Assembly: GCA_949358305.1 (NCBI GenBank)
Contig: OX442316.1
Coordinates: forward strand, 7,750,001 to 7,814,000
DNA length: 64,000 nt
Direction: 5' to 3'
Source of the DNA: Strigamia acuminata
Taxonomy: Eukaryota > Arthropoda > Chilopoda > Geophilomorpha > Linotaeniidae
Shown here: piece by piece, positions 46,001 through 62,750 of the stretch
Numbering within the stretch: the stretch's first letter is position 1
How the letters are laid out: every line of letters begins with the position of its first letter
The notes under the pieces: generated by a model
The model's database searches: none
Told to the model about the DNA's origin: nothing
Seen by the model: only the letters and a program-made list of their open reading frames with translations
Position numbers and translations under genes: made by a program

Positions 46001-49000
46001 AGACAATTTTCTATATATAAAAGACTAAAAAATGATGTTTTTTTTTGTCAGGGTATAATCGATACTTGTATGGGACATTAGGTTATTTTTTTCGTGTTTC
46101 GGAAACAAGGAAAATTATTAATCTTACCGTACATGGCGATGTAAGTTTGGAAATTAATTTCTTGACCATGTCATAAAATGAGATCCAATTGGATGTTGGT
46201 CCCTTCGAGTCGTCCGTCGATGACGAGTGACACCTAAAGTAATAAATGAACGTTTAAGAGCTATGATCGAGATTAATGGACAATACTTGAAAGATTAATG
46301 AACATTGCGCCGGAATAATTTCATCCGTTCGTTTCGTGAAAGGAGTGAAGGCAGAGGACTTAAGAAAAAGTAAACTCAATATGGATTTAAATTTAGGCAC
46401 AACTTTCTCGTGATTAATGATCCGAAATACATAATGATGTGTACGCTGTTTATGTTGTGTTTCGATCAAACTTGTTGGCACTTAATTCTTATTTACAATT
46501 TAAAAACAAAATAACTTCACTGTATTATAGTTTCGGTAATGAATAATTGGAGAAACATAAATTCACCAAACGTTGCTAATTAATAATCAATATATGAACA
46601 TTTTTTTTCATATTTCGCTTTAAATATTCATTAAACATTTTGAAATTGAATTTTACTTCATTTATTCACGTTTAGACAAATTTCTAATGCTTTTTACCAT
46701 TAAATATTATCTATTCAAACATAAATCAATAATATATCGCGCACTGTCAATTTTTTCTCTGCATTTTTTCCACAATTCCTCAAACTTATGACCCCCTGAA
46801 GATAAATCAATGCATTTTACTACATTTTTTCTTCTCAGACGACCAGAATTGACCTGGATTAGACGTTCGTACACCTTTAAATTTGAGCATTAATTTATAA
46901 TGTGTTGATAGGTTTTCTTTCTCTTTCTTTTAAAGCAGAGAAAAAAAAGATAATTTACAAGTTGTGAGCGGGTGGTCGATGACTGACCTACCCCATGAAA
47001 GGCCAGAAACTCAAAAAGAGGAGGGATGGAGGGAGCCAAATGAGATGCTCAGTCAGTGATTTATGAAGAGACGGCGCGCGTTCATTAGTTGATCTCCCCC
47101 ACCTGGTTGCAAATGCTCCACCCCCCAAAAGATGGTGGGAAGCTGACAAGCCTGAATGGAAAAAGGGCCATTCACTCGTGTCTCCGGGTTGGAGACTGAT
47201 TATAACTCCAGAAAAACCAGTTCCATTCTAAACATTAATTTTATGTAACCATAATTCAAGCTACAAATGTGTATTTACGATAAAAAGCAGTTGTAGCTGC
47301 GTCTGTGGTACCAAAAATAAAATCTCAAATGTAAAACCAAACTCAAAATAACCAATAAAAGTAAAAATTTAACATGGAGCTAAATAAACCCGTCATTTGT
47401 CCATTCTACAAGCCAAATAAACACATTACCATTGAGTATATAATGAAAGCGCGGATGAAGCACAGCCGTGATGATGAGACAAATTGATCAAAATTTTCAT
47501 TTTTGCTTTGTTTTTTCCCTCCCAAAAATTCTAAATCTCATTAATTGTATTTATAAACTCCAAATAATGTATTTTAGTGACAACTAGAGTACCTGAGGAT
47601 TTTTAAATTTTTTTTATATGTCCAATATGCAGATGGTACTTAAAAATTTAAAAATTTAATAAAAATATCGTGAAATATTAAACAAACACTGGCAAAGTTT
47701 ATTGGGCAATTTTGAGTGGCACACCCCATAAATCTCACGAGGATTTCAATCATACGTTTTCGTTATTGCTGCCATCCTTACCCAACTGTCGATAAGTTTC
47801 GGCGGTGCGGCATCTATTTTTTGACGGGTTATTGCATACGGACTTCAAGAGCGACATACCATATCCATACCCCTTAATACCAGCATAAGACAGATGAACT
47901 GTCTGTAAAATAGTCTATGGATATATGAATACCGATCTTGGATAAAATATCTGCCATAAATTTCATATGTAAATACCGTGATAGCATATAATAGTTTGTT
48001 TATTTGGTCAAAGAAACTCAAATAAATGTGCTATGCGCAACAAGACGTTCAATTATGAGACTGTCATCACAAACTTACCCCAAGTTCCGTCCCATGTTGA
48101 CCCAAACCCCTTTGTTTTTGTTCAAAATATGCTGTATAAACTGTGAGCTAATGTTTCCCTTGTTTACAATTAATTCTGATCAATGTGTTATCAAAATTTA
48201 AAAGTAATTGCACCCAATTGAGAAGTTTATCACTCTATAATAACATTAAACATTAAATTAATTGAAATAAAATCTTGTAATCAACCTGTTGATTGCTAAG
48301 TGCTTTGTGTATAGACTTTTATGTGCATATGAAATGCTGGGCAAGGTTCAAGGTCTACATATATAAATGAGAAATGGGGAATCAAATATCTCCAATTTAT
48401 AAATAATAAATAAACAAAAGCGGGTAAAATGAAATCGAATGAAACGAAAAATGTTAATTTAAAAATTTTATACTGTATAGAAAGCTTACGAAATAAATAT
48501 TTAAAATTTACCACAAACAGCCAGCTCCGGATTGTCGTCTTCATTTCAAATTCGATGCACACTTCGTTCTAATGGTCAATATCCAAGTGTTTTGAGTATA
48601 AGAAGCCTGAAAGTGAGCAACTTTCCACTACAACCACCTTGTGTATCACTGAAGATATTTTCTCTGATGATTCAGAAATCCATTAGTATATGCTATGTCA
48701 CCCTACGTTGGGTTCTCTAACCCCTCTTAGGAGTGAGTTGAAATAACAACGTTTTCATAATTCACTTTTGGACCAAAAATAGGATTCCCCTGTCAACTTT
48801 TGCGGGAACCCAAAGGATTAATTGAACTTTTCTCCCTCGCTCATAAGACCATAAGTCATCTCTGTCAAAATCTGGTTTCGTTGTTGCTATAAATAAACCG
48901 GTCAAAATTAATGGTATGTCCACTGCACTACACGTTTTGACCGACTTGCTTGAATTCGAAAAACACCACCTAATGAAATCAATAGAATTGTTAGAATTAT

Positions 49001-49983
49001 ATAAAAAAAAAATACGAACAAAATAAATAGATTTCTAATTATTTTTTAAATTACCATAATAAAAGAGATCCAGTAATGTCGGGAAGTGATTAAATAATAA
49101 AGTATAAGGAATTTTTGTAATTTTGATATTTTGTTCGGCCCGAGTTCTAATTGTGCACAGGCCTAATGTCGTTTCACTCGGTGTTTGAGATGGTCTGTCC
49201 CTTTACGTCCTTGACGAGCCTTTCTTGAGCAAACAACTTGAACCACAGCATTTAACTCGAGGAATCTCTTAAAACGACCCTCCTTTGACTTTCGGGTTCT
49301 AACCCACGTCAAATTCCTCGCTGCCCAACATTTTATTGGAATTTGTTTGCCTAAACAACACATTGCAGACACGTGGTTTAAGAGCTACCATCAGAGCGCC
49401 GTTATTTAAAGTTTGTCATTTTATCTATATAATAGTGCAAATGTTTGTAAATATTGATGAATAATATTTTCAAAAACAAAAATCTCAAGATTTGTGATTC
49501 AATTTGTAATTAATTTTTAATAATTAAAAAAAATGTCATGGTTTGTTTAAAAATTATCAATTTTCTATAAAATGTCGGATAAATTTTGAAAATTATTATT
49601 CAATAATAGGAAAATCATCATTTGACATAGTTCAGCAGACAATGGTCCAGACTATTTACTAGCAGCATGTAAACGAGTTCGTGTTCAAAGCATTCAAAGC
49701 ACAAACACTCGAACGACCATTCTAGCCTCTACGACGTCCATACCACCTATTGATCAAAACGAGAACTAATTCTCGAATCGCGATCCACATATTATGCTCC
49801 AACATAAACATCGAGGTTAATGAGAAAGATGAGTTTATCCACCGTAATAATAAAATCACAAACATCAGAACCGAAATATTTATTGCAATTAAATGAATCT
49901 TTTACGTAGACAATAATTATTAAATAAAATATAATCGATACACAATTTTCTAAACTCCAACTATGTGTTTTCCCCTACAGTAT
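40048..49983. other. 9.9-kb sparse region upstream of cnc, probable alternative promoters
   Basis: No complete gene is supported. Less AT-rich islands stand out at about 41.0-41.5, 43.8-44.2, 44.8-45.1 and 46.95-47.2 kb and may be promoters. Minus-strand segments with good splice sites include 41380-41609 (ends CATTCAG|GTAAGT) and 43122-43380 (hydrophobic helix, no ATG), which could be alternative first exons of cnc. Other frames look accidental. Homopolymer runs occur at 43500-43700. Confidence 0.4.
42841..43061 (-). other. candidate upstream coding exon of cnc long isoform
   Basis: After acceptor TTTTCAG at 43062 the frame reads CELVDGLTFHSRMINDGRDV and MADWFYTCSEGALAPFVLSL, and stays open to a possible donor AAC|GTAATT. 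Entry and exit phase are both 0, matching the phase-0 acceptor at 40047 and a phase-0 donor (GAG|GTATAG) of the open segment upstream. Composition looks coding, but no domain is recognised. Confidence 0.3.
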
Positions 49984-52930
49984 TTACAAATTATAATCCA
50001 TTGTCAATTGGTAATGTGTTTCTGCATCGACATCGTACAATAATTCGATACTGCTGTTTTCCACACTGCTGTTGTTTGATTGCGGACTTTTATTATTTAC
50101 AGGTGTAGGAAGCTCTGGTTTTTCAATTAATGTTTCGCAACTGTCGGTGATATCTGGCAACATTATTCCCAAAATATCTTGAATACTTTGTGGCAAATAA
50201 TGGCACTCAACCAACTGCAAAAAAACAGCTTCAGCTTTTGCGAGATTGTCTTCCAGACGGATGTGTTGAGATAAATCGTTAATGTGCTATTAAAATAAAA
50301 TAAAATTCAAAATTTTGACATTTAAAATCACTTTAACTTTGAAATAACCTTCAAAATCTCCGTAAATCCAAACTTATTCTCCATAATAATTTCTTTCTCG
50401 CTATCAAGAACGGCGTAGCAAAATAATAAATGAAAATTTTTACACGGTAAATCTGTCCATAAAACCTATTAGGAATTTTAAAATGACCGTTAATTATATA
50501 ACGTAACTTCGTCCAAACAATCCTACACTTACCTCCCACAATTTCATTATTTCCGGAAATTTAAATTCTCGTTTAAAAACTATCAGTAACCACCGAAAGC
50601 AGAAATATAAATTTCCAGAGTCATGCGTTTCTAGAAAATTGGTTGTTAATACCAAATTCAAATGGTAATATTCAATATTAGTATCAAATTTATACCTAAA
50701 TAATCACACAGATCGGGATCGAGAAAGTGCAAAAGCATAAAAAGTTGTCGCAGTTGAGTTTTCATTCCATTTTGGTCCATTTCGAAGTTGTGACACTAAA
50801 TCAATAACATCAAATTTAAAAATAAAATATCGTTAAGTCAATTTGATCTTACAATTTTCTCCATAAAGCCAACAAAACACCAAAAGGCATCCACTTCATT
50901 TTCCATTACAACAAGAATAGGAGCTAGAATATCACTCATACCTTGGACATAACCTAAAAGTGATAACTAAATAGTTTATTTGCAGTTCAGTAATGTTGTC
51001 ATAAAAATACACTACCTAAATCAAAGTTGTACATACAATATGTCATTAAAATATCGTGTAAGATCCCTAAATTTTCATTATAATCGCCTTCAAAATACGG
51101 ATGCGTGCGATCAGTCCGACTGACATCTTTATCTGAAACAAAATAGAATTTAAAAAAATTAATAAATACCATTTTAAAAAAAAAAAATTATCTTTACCGA
51201 TTAAAGATTTTCGATCTCTTAAATCAGAAAACCTTAACTCTTGAACCTTACTGATTGTTTTCCATTGCAATTTCATTCTATAGTAATCATCACTGTACAA
51301 AAACAAATAAATAAATAAATAATTCTTTTTTTGTTTTAAATATGTATGTTTTTTTTTGTTTACACATTTTCCTTCTTTAGTTCTTTTCTGTGTTCAAAGG
51401 TAGAATCGAAAGTATACACCTGAAGCAGGAATTTCCACACTTCATACCGAATTGAATGAGAAATTCCCTAAAAATAATTTTTTTTTCTGTAATATATATA
51501 TACAAACAAAAACTTTAAAATCTATTCTTACTCCTCGGAAAATTTTTTTTCTCAACTCCTCGGCATCTTTAACTCGTCCATCCTCATCAACGTGCAACTT
51601 CCATTCCTCTTGCGTGAGTGGATCTCCTCTAATAACATTTGGTCTTGGAATTAAATCTTTCTAACAAATTAATCACAACATATTAAAATTAAACTACAAA
51701 ATAAATTTCTTAATTACCTGAGTAATTAACTCAAAACCAGCATCTGCTTGATTAATTTCTAAGGGAAGGCTATCGTGTAATATTTCCTCCACATCAGAAA
51801 TAGGCCGGGACTGTGAATTGTCAGAAACCATATAATCATACAAAAACTTGGTTACTTTCGAAAACCCACTCATAGCAGCAGTATAGGAATCCTTTTAGAG
51901 AAATAATAAATTCCAATTAAAATACATTCAAAACTTTCCTTTTAAAACAAATCGATCGCACCAAATCTAAACCGTAACGTTTCCTCTGACTTTTAGAAAG
52001 ATGCAATTCAGTTAATGATTTTTCCAGAGCTTCGACATTCGGATCAACGACTAACCACAAATTTTTATGTGCTTTTGATCTGCAACCCCAAAAAAAATGT
52101 TGTGTTAATAAATTAATAAGCAATTGAAATCGGATAAATTTATCGTACTGTTTCATTTTGATATATTTATTAAATGTGGATAGCAAATCATCAATACTTC
52201 CCAAATGAAAATTCATTGTTGGATGAGTTGTCCCATCTTTTTGGAAAAATGTTATGTCAGGCCAACCTTTATTATTGCCTGAACACTGAAAACTTTTTAA
52301 ATCATTTATCTCAAACGTAATAGGTCTAACGCGATGTCTGCGCGACTTAGAAGACGAATCTAATGTTTGAGTAATTTATTTTTATTTTAGATTATTCAGT
52401 TTTGCTGTATTTCATTGTTATATAACCTGCTCCGTTAGTGGTTGCCGCCTTATTAACTACGTCCCATTCATTTGATTGTTCGAATAAATATTCGGGTTCA
52501 TCTATTTGTTGCCATTCGACGAATACTCCAAATTGCTGAAATCAAAATTGTGAAATTAATTATCACGCGTCATTTACTCATTTTAAATTATCAAATTTAC
52601 TTTTTCAGTGACGGTTAATTTGCCGTTTAGTAGAGTATCTTCTTCAGCGCCAGCAAATTCGATAAAAACTCCTTCCTGCTCGTAAATAACCTGCGATTGA
52701 AGTTTAAAAATAAATTTAAAAATTGTTTATATATAAGTATTCACAAACTGAAACCGAAGTGCCAATTTCTAATTACATTTAACTTTTTGATATTTAATTG
52801 ACAGTAAACTATTCAGTTTTATGTTAGACAACTTGAAAAATGAAATTATTTTCAAAAGTTAGATTTGTTTCATCAATTACAAGGTAAATAGCCAACTCAC
52901 TTTGCTCCGTTTCACTTCTCTGGTAGCCAT
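49984..52930 (-). CDS. TBC1D15: TBC1D15/TBC1D17-type Rab GTPase-activating protein
   Basis: Stimulates GTP hydrolysis by Rab proteins (Rab7 class in this family) in endosome and mitochondrial dynamics. Fifteen exons: 52901-52930, 52601-52690, 52427-52535, 52149-52359, 51935-52079, 51718-51891, 51532-51660, 51364-51467, 51198-51292, 51016-51132, 50853-50953, 50696-50795, 50533-50630, 50349-50465, 49984-50286; 640 residues. The N-terminal domain has VIYEQEGVFIEF and SRRHRVRPITFEIND. The TBC domain (from about residue 297, GGISHSIRYEVWKFLL) contains the arginine finger KDVSRTDRTHPYFEG and the glutamine finger DLGYVQGMSDILAP; both catalytic residues are present. The intron 52080-52148 is only 69 bp and is needed for MKQ-SKAHKNLW. 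It diverges from the taperin-like gene. Confidence 0.92.
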
Positions 52931-53553
52931 GCTGATGAGCTGACTAGCAGTCGCAAATAACAACAGTGACGTATACCAAGGTCAGAGATAGTGGAATTTT
53001 ACAAATAATCTATGACGCCATAACCCTTAAAACGTTTCACACGTTGATTGGTAGGAAAGAGTGGTTCTAAAAGTAACCTCAGCGGCGGCAGATTACTTTA
53101 ATATTTGACACCCGTTATCGGAATAACTCGTGTAAACTATATAATTTACAAAAGATAAAACACTTTCATCCACAAGTTTTTTATTATTATTATCACCAAT
53201 GTGCTAATTTTTTTATTGCATGAAAATAAAATGTAATTTTATTGCATATTATTAAGTGTTGAGAATCTCTGACGTAACTAGGGCTTCGCCGCGGTTCAGT
53301 TCAGTTCAGGAGCAGGTTTTATGGATTGAAGGTTGGTGTTCTCCCGAAAACGTTTATTGATTTTCAAATGGTTGTTCATTTAGCAGTTTTTGTTTTATGT
53401 TTGGCTGATTTGTACAGATGAGTTCCGTTTCCTTTGCGTGTGGCTTATTCCTCTAAATATGAGTCACGCTACCGTGCTTGTCGATTGCCGCTTGAGTGCG
53501 AGGAATTGAAGCTAAACATCGACCGAAGGCGTTCGACGAGGACTTTGACCCCA
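52931..53553. promoter_or_regulatory. shared 5' region of TBC1D15 (-) and taperin-like gene (+)
   Basis: About 620 bp between start codons, including the open but ATG-less frame 53422-53553. GGGCTTCGCCGCGGTTCAG near 53281 is GC-rich. TTTGTACAG at 53409-53417 could be an acceptor for the taperin-like gene. No TATA box. Confidence 0.45.
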
Positions 53554-56100
53554 ATGTCGATAAGCGACAAGTTGAGTAGCTGGGACCCGCCTGTTCCGCC
53601 ATGGAAAATGGAAGTATTGCTCAAGAAGCAATCGCTTCTACATAATGGTCTAAACTCGGAAGAAAACGACGCGGCCAAGTCGCTGGAAAACATTAACGCC
53701 GACTCGGCTGTTCACCCGCATGCCGGACTTCACGCTTCAGAAAACAAACATAAAGACTGGGAAGCTCTCAGGTCTAAGCCGGGCACAAAGTATTTGGACT
53801 CTTCTTCATCAGGAATTCACTCGGAACAAGGAGACGAAGCGGAATGTATCGAGGATTACGAGTCACAACACAACATTAAAGAAACAAGGTACACATCCGG
53901 CGTAAATGCCACCGCGAAAAACAGGATGGGAGAGGAAAAACATCTGGATGTAAAACGAACGCAGTTGGAAACAGTACCAAGCCCTTCCTTTAGTTCTTAT
54001 TCGGATGGATTTGCTTATGAGAATGGGGAACTCGAGTACGGTCCAGGCATCGTTAACAGGTTATGCTCCAGATTCAGCAATTGGTCCAAGGAAAATAAGG
54101 GTACGATTCGCAGAGTTGCGAGCATGGAACACATGTCGACGAACGATGTTTTAGATGGCTCGTTCGAGTTTGCTGGATTTAAAAAGTCGCCACGTTCGGC
54201 CATGGACAGAAGATTACCCTTTAAAGCCAAGAGGAAGGATGTCCTCAAGAAAGCTAGGAGCATGGAGACGTTGAGTTGCAATGAACCGAGCAGTATTTTC
54301 GTTGCCACTAAACTCAAATCGGTAGGATTTCAAGACAAAATACCTAGTTCTTTATTAATCAACGAAAATGTCATCATAATCGATCAACCGAGATACGGCA
54401 AAGGATTAAAGACGGACGAATCGACTAATTCAGGCTCGCAAAATACATTCAAGAGGAATTTCAGCATAGAGGAAAACGAGTTGCCCAAGCCAGACATGGT
54501 GCGCACGGTCAAGAAGTTATTTGAAGGCGAATTGTGCAACCAGGGAAATAAGAAATGCATTTTGAGGAGAGAGATTACTGCCACACAAAATTCAAATCAA
54601 GCCAAATTAATACTTAACACTGCCAACAACTTCCACAGCGAAGCCGCATCCACCGAAGGTTCATTATCTAAATTCAAAAATTCGCTTCCTAAGGTGAAAA
54701 AAGACGGAATGAATGGTAAAGCGGACAGTTTGAGCGAGGTACGAGCTAAAATTCAAGAAATAAATGTGAATTCTTTGCCACAAAGTCAAGCACAAAGCGA
54801 AAAAGGGGACCAAATCGAAGCGACGAATAAGTCGTGTAATATTTTACCTCGCGTGGTTAGCGCGAAGCAAAAATGCGAAGATAAACCCGTTGGATTGATT
54901 CGACCCATATCGGTTATCGCAACGGGCGATGAAAAGGAAAACTTGATCAACAGAGCGAAGTCTGCAGGTGTCAATCTTAACAGTGGGAATAACTTAATCG
55001 AAAGCAACGTGAACGAAGATTTTGTCAGCCGTAAATCGTTGCGCAAGTCAAATGCCAGTCCCGATTCGGAAAACACCATTATATTCAACTTCACTAGCAA
55101 ACCAAACATTACGCCCAACATTCGCAACACCGAGAGCTCGTTTTCAGTCGTCAGGCCGACTGTGCGCATCGACAAAAACAGCGGGAAATTAATTAGTAAT
55201 ATTCATAAAGACGGCGCAAGTGGTGTAATTTTCGTACCGGGGTGCAACAATACTTCTAGTCAAGATTATTCTGATGACGAAGACACTAGTTCGTGTGCTT
55301 CAGGGAGAGTCGAATTTGAAGGTGACAACGTGTCGTTGGGGAAAACTTGTTTCTTGTCAAAGCGTAATAAACAGGTAAATTATATTTTTAATTTTTTTTA
55401 ATTTTAGTTTTAATTTTAATTCATTTATTTATTTATATTTTTAGTTGAAGATTGAATTTAAGGAAAATAATGTTGAAACTTTTGAGTATCCATCCGAAGA
55501 TGTGATGCTGGCGTATTACTTGGAAACACACGGCGAGGAATTGACCGGAGACGTTGATAATAACAAACTTGCTACTTCATCAGTTAATAACATTCAGTAT
55601 CAAAAGAATGACTTAAACACCAATTTAAGCAACAATTTAGGTAATATTTGTTATTTTTTATTATTTTTCTTTTTTTTTTAATCTCGAAATGACGCTACGC
55701 CATGCAATTTACTTAGATTATAAGACTTACAAGTAATACAGGAAATAAAATCTTAAGGGATTATTCATGCGTTAAGACATATTTTGGCATGAAATTAAGG
55801 TTTTATTATTGTATTTAGTTTTAATTGTAATGTATCTTAATGTTTTATCAGATAAGATAACTTATTTTATTTTTTGTTTTGAAAAATATAGGTGATTTGG
55901 CCAATTACGTTCCTAGCCAATTAAATATTGAGAAGTTTGAACTAGGAGTATCGCGCCCTGAACCAGCTCTTCCGGTACAACCAAAAGCAAAACCAGAACC
56001 AACTTCGACGGACGACGAGGAGTCATTCAAACCCGCAACTGACGATCAAGCTTCTTCTTGGTCGTCGTCACAAGTTAATGGTTCAGATTTACTCTTTTAA
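53554..56100 (+). CDS. taperin/phostensin-like PP1-binding protein
   Basis: Exons 53554-55374, 55445-55640, 55892-56100, 741 residues. ATG 53554 is the first Met in the frame and leads into MSISDKLSSWDPPVPPWKME, a Pro-Trp motif (PPWKxEVLxKK) found near the N-terminus of taperin/phostensin proteins. Further blocks are GIVNRLCSRFSNW, TIRRVASMEHM and MVRTVKKLFEGE. At residues 608-612 LKIEF fits the RVxF docking motif for protein phosphatase 1, followed by FEYPSEDVMLAYYLE, also typical. The rest is Ser/Asn/Lys-rich and probably disordered. Relatives act at actin-rich structures; a PP1-targeting role is inferred. The frame is open to 53422 without an ATG, so an upstream exon or non-ATG start is possible. 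Confidence 0.65.
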
Positions 56101-57004
56101 ATTCTGCTGTTCCAGTGATAGCTGTTTAGATGCCCGTGAAATTTTTTCGATAAAATAATGTATACTTGTTGATTATGGTGTTTATATTAATAACTGAACT
56201 GATAATGGTTAATTGTGATAATTTAGTAAGAAATTGTTAACCAAATAACGTTTTATAATCTTATGAGTAGTATTTTATTTTTTGTGATGTCGGTTTTGTT
56301 GTGTGCAACTGAGGAAATTTATTTTGTATTTATGATGTACATTTATTACAGTAGACAAAATTTTTTTGAGTTTTGAAAAGCTAAGATGATTTTTTTTCTT
56401 TTGAATCGTGAGAAAATTTAAGTAAATTGATATTTTTCATTTACAAACTTACAAAAAAAAAGTACGGTATTAATTAATTAACATTCCTTTGTTTAACACA
56501 TTTCTTTTTTAATAAATTAAATGAATGTTTGAGAGTCATTAATTGCTGTTACTAAAACTTGTAACGATGCAACATCTTAATCCGCTTGTTGATGTGTTGC
56601 ATTTTTCTGGTGTCACAATAAATTTTATTATTTCATATAATTTTGGATTTGTACTTTGCATTATTATTAAAATAAGTAATGCTGAAGAAAATATTCTACC
56701 AAGACTTTGATGAAAACCGATGAATTTAATTACAAAACAAAACAAAACAAATTTGAAGTAGCTTTTTTCTTTCTTGACTGCTAAAACAATCCAACAATGC
56801 AATGCGCAGCAACATTGCCCACCTTTAGGGCTAAAGTTTTTAAACCGTGTTTATAAGTTTTGTCACCATTCTACTCTGCCATATGTCAATTTAGCGGGAA
56901 ACCGAGAATTCCGGGAACACGAACACGGTGGGAAGTTATTTTTATGGTGTGTTAGAAGGCAACACGTGTGGTAGTCAACAAGTCTTAGCAGTTTAGACAC
57001 AAAA
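56101..57004. other. intergenic between taperin-like gene and HELLS
   Basis: 3' UTR of the taperin-like gene and promoter of HELLS. AT-rich up to about 56.8 kb; the last 200 bp are richer in GC (GGGAAACCGAGAATTCCGGG, near 56898) as expected of a housekeeping promoter. CACGTG occurs at 56963-56968. Nothing else supported. Confidence 0.5.
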
Positions 57005-60247
<3,243 letters not shown>

Positions 60248-60587
60248 CTTGTGAGTTGGAAAATATTTCTTTGAGTTATTTAAATATTCATTATATTTTA
60301 CATTTTTTGCACATTTTTTTAAATACATAAATTTTAATTTGTTATTTTTTGTAATCGCAAATGCCGAATAAAATTCTTTGAGTTATTCAGAATGCAATAT
60401 TTGAAATAAATTATTTTATTTAGTGATTAAAAGTGATTACCGTAATAGAGTTAATTGAACTGGTTAGTAAACAACTGTTTAGTTTTTAGAACTGTACTAA
60501 CACTTCCCAGCACAGCAGCTAGCAGATGCCTGCTTTTAGCGTTACCCATATTACGTCATCAACCGAGCAAGGTCGTCGCTTGTAAAG
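60248..60587. promoter_or_regulatory. HELLS 3' flank and ATP synthase f promoter
   Basis: About 340 bp. AT-rich with AATAAA signals near 60367 and 60408 for HELLS. The last 80 bp are GC-richer with TTACGTCATC at about 60551-60560, a CRE-like site close to the ATP synthase f start. Confidence 0.4.
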
Positions 60588-61194
60588 ATGGCTTCTCAGT
60601 TTTTCCAAAAATTAATTGGTGATATCGGACAATATCCAAAAGAATATAATTCTAAAGTGCACGGTCCTTATGACCCTTCTCGGTTTTACGGGAAACGTGA
60701 GTTGTTGCATTATTTTATAGAATTTAATTCACTAAATTTAATTTAGGGTTAATTAAGTTACGCCCGTCTTAAAAAGTGATGCATTTTCCCAAATAAAATA
60801 TAACAAATATATATTTCTTTACAGCGGATACTGCTCTTGCCGATGTTAAGATTTCAGAATTGCCAGGATGGTTAGCTCGTCGTCGTAAGAGTCCACGCGC
60901 CATGACGCAAGGCTTTAGCCGAGGTTTGTTATATTTGAAACGTTTCGAAAAAATGTGATTATTTATTATTTACTTTCCCAAACAGCATATTGGCGCTGGC
61001 AGATGAAATATATTCAACCGAAACGAGCCGGGGTTGCTGCGTATCTCCAGTTCGCTGTTGCTTCGATGGTGTTTTTCTATGCAATTAATTATGGGAAAAT
61101 AAGTAAGGTTTTACCCCATCTTTGTTTAAAAAACAGCTTTCAACAAATGTTTTCCATTTCAGTTAAGCACCGCAATTATAAATACCATTGGTAA
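60588..61194 (+). CDS. ATPsynF: mitochondrial ATP synthase subunit f
   Basis: Small membrane subunit of the F0 part of ATP synthase in the inner mitochondrial membrane. Exons 60588-60696, 60825-60923, 60986-61102, 61163-61194; 118 residues. Family features: KLIGDIGQYPKEYNSKVHGP, PYDPSRFYGKP, ELPGWLARR, a single membrane segment AAYLQFAVASMVFFYAINY and the conserved C-terminus KHRNYKYHW. Full length and intact. Confidence 0.93.
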
Positions 61195-61336
61195 ACGATG
61201 ATAATCTATAGAACAGCGGGGAAATGTAAACTTAAAATGAATAATTGATTAGTATGTGTTAGTTTAGAAATCTACAGATTGTAGACAATAAAACGAGTGT
61301 GAGAAGTTAATTAACCAAACGATCTTTAGACAAATT

Positions 61337-61778
61337 TTATTTTTTACATCCTGAGCGGTAAGAAAAGTCGCACGTGTTTAATGTAGGATTGAAAGAAAGA
61401 CGTCCCGGGCAGGATTTAAGATGGGCCTGGCCATGATCACAGTGATAGAATTTCTTGCAGTCGGCTGGATGAGGAAAAGTACCAGATTTCGCGTGACAGA
61501 GGTTGGGACATTTTGCTTGAGCAGGAAAGTCACAAATGGCGTGTGAGGGATTGAAGTGATAACCGTGTGGACATTTCCTTACGCTTGGAATACCGTCTCT
61601 ACAAACGTAAAATTCATTGCAGTCTATTTGGTTTGAAAAGAAGCCGTTTTCTGTAGGACATATTTCTTTGGAACCTGAGAATGAGAATTTTAATTTTAAA
61701 TGTTTTAGAAATTAAATTGTTCTTACCTATAACGTATTTTATTATTACAAAACAACTTAGTACAATGAGTTGTTTCAT
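61337..61778 (-). CDS. small secreted protein with two peritrophin-type (CBM14) domains
   Basis: Exons 61727-61778 and 61337-61674, 129 residues. Signal peptide MKQLIVLSCFVIIKYVIG, then two chitin-binding type 2 modules: the first holds CPTENGFF, CNEFYVCRDG and CPHGYHFN (ending AICDFP), the second LCHAKSGTFPHPADCKKFYH and CPGRLSFNPTLNTCDF. The six-cysteine pattern of each is complete. Proteins of this size act in cuticle or peritrophic matrix, so a chitin-binding extracellular role is likely. The minus strand upstream has TTAAATACC near 61830, a possible TATA-like site. Confidence 0.88.
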
Positions 61779-62750
61779 TTTGAGTTGAAACTGTGATCGG
61801 GCGAAGAGGAAAGGTCGAACGGAGGAGTAGGTATTTAAGCTCTTATTTAAGTCATTGACGCAAAGCAATTCAGCAAAAATCAGATAAATCTTGAAGATAG
61901 AGATAAAATGTTACTCGGAACGGAGGTTAGGATGATAAATCGTGAGAAGAAGAAATATGTTCTATGTTTTCTGTTTTTTTTAAAAAATCCAACTTTAAAA
62001 ATACTTGACATATTTCAAATTCCTTTCTCGTGTTTTATAACAAACAAAAAAATTAAGAATTTAAGATCTAACAGGAAATAATTTTTATTCACATCATAGG
62101 CATGTTTCTGTTGACTTGAAATATAAATATAGTACAGTATCAAAAGTTAAATCTTGAGTTCAATCAATTCCAGTAAACTTGTGAACAGCATTTTCCAGTT
62201 TTGTGTTACAAGCAAATAATTATAGGTCTGGAATTTAGCCAGGTGAACCATTGAGGTGAACGGAAGTTTGATGAAATCGTGGTTGAAATGCCTATTGACT
62301 GTTTTAATTTAAATAAACAAGAAGTTTTCTATATTAAGGTTTTATCAATAAAACAAAACTCCCATGTCATAGATTAAAATATGGAGTTTTTAATTTTGTA
62401 TGTAGATGAAGACGCACGGTGGCAGCACTGAGTTTTAAAGTGGTTCATAAAGATTCGTAAATTTATTTTGTCCGAATCCAATAATTTAAAACGTTAAAAT
62501 TGTTGTATGAAACTGATTTATTTTCTTCAACATCCATATCGCTCTCTTTTAAGAAAATGGGAGTGTTCCGCGGTTGCGGATATCCGCTCCTACCAATATT
62601 CACTGCGGCTGCGCAATATTCAATAAGTTGGATTCGGGATCAAACAGCCTTCTGTCTTGTTATTGAAAACACCCTTGTTATTTAAGAACACTTCAGTTTC
62701 GTGTTTGTGCAATATTTTTCGTTGTATACTTTCACATTTTTCATCACAAA
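61779..62750. other. shared 5' flank of CBM14 gene (-) and myosin light chain gene (+)
   Basis: Divergent promoters. Mostly AT-rich; no other gene, repeat or RNA supported. The short frame at 62500-62685 (+) has no recognisable content. Confidence 0.5.

Noticed and set aside
47050-47066. GCTCAGTCAGTG as a second Maf/ARE site upstream of cnc
   Set aside because: Lacks the TGAnTCA core, so it is not a real match, unlike the site at 39574-39583.
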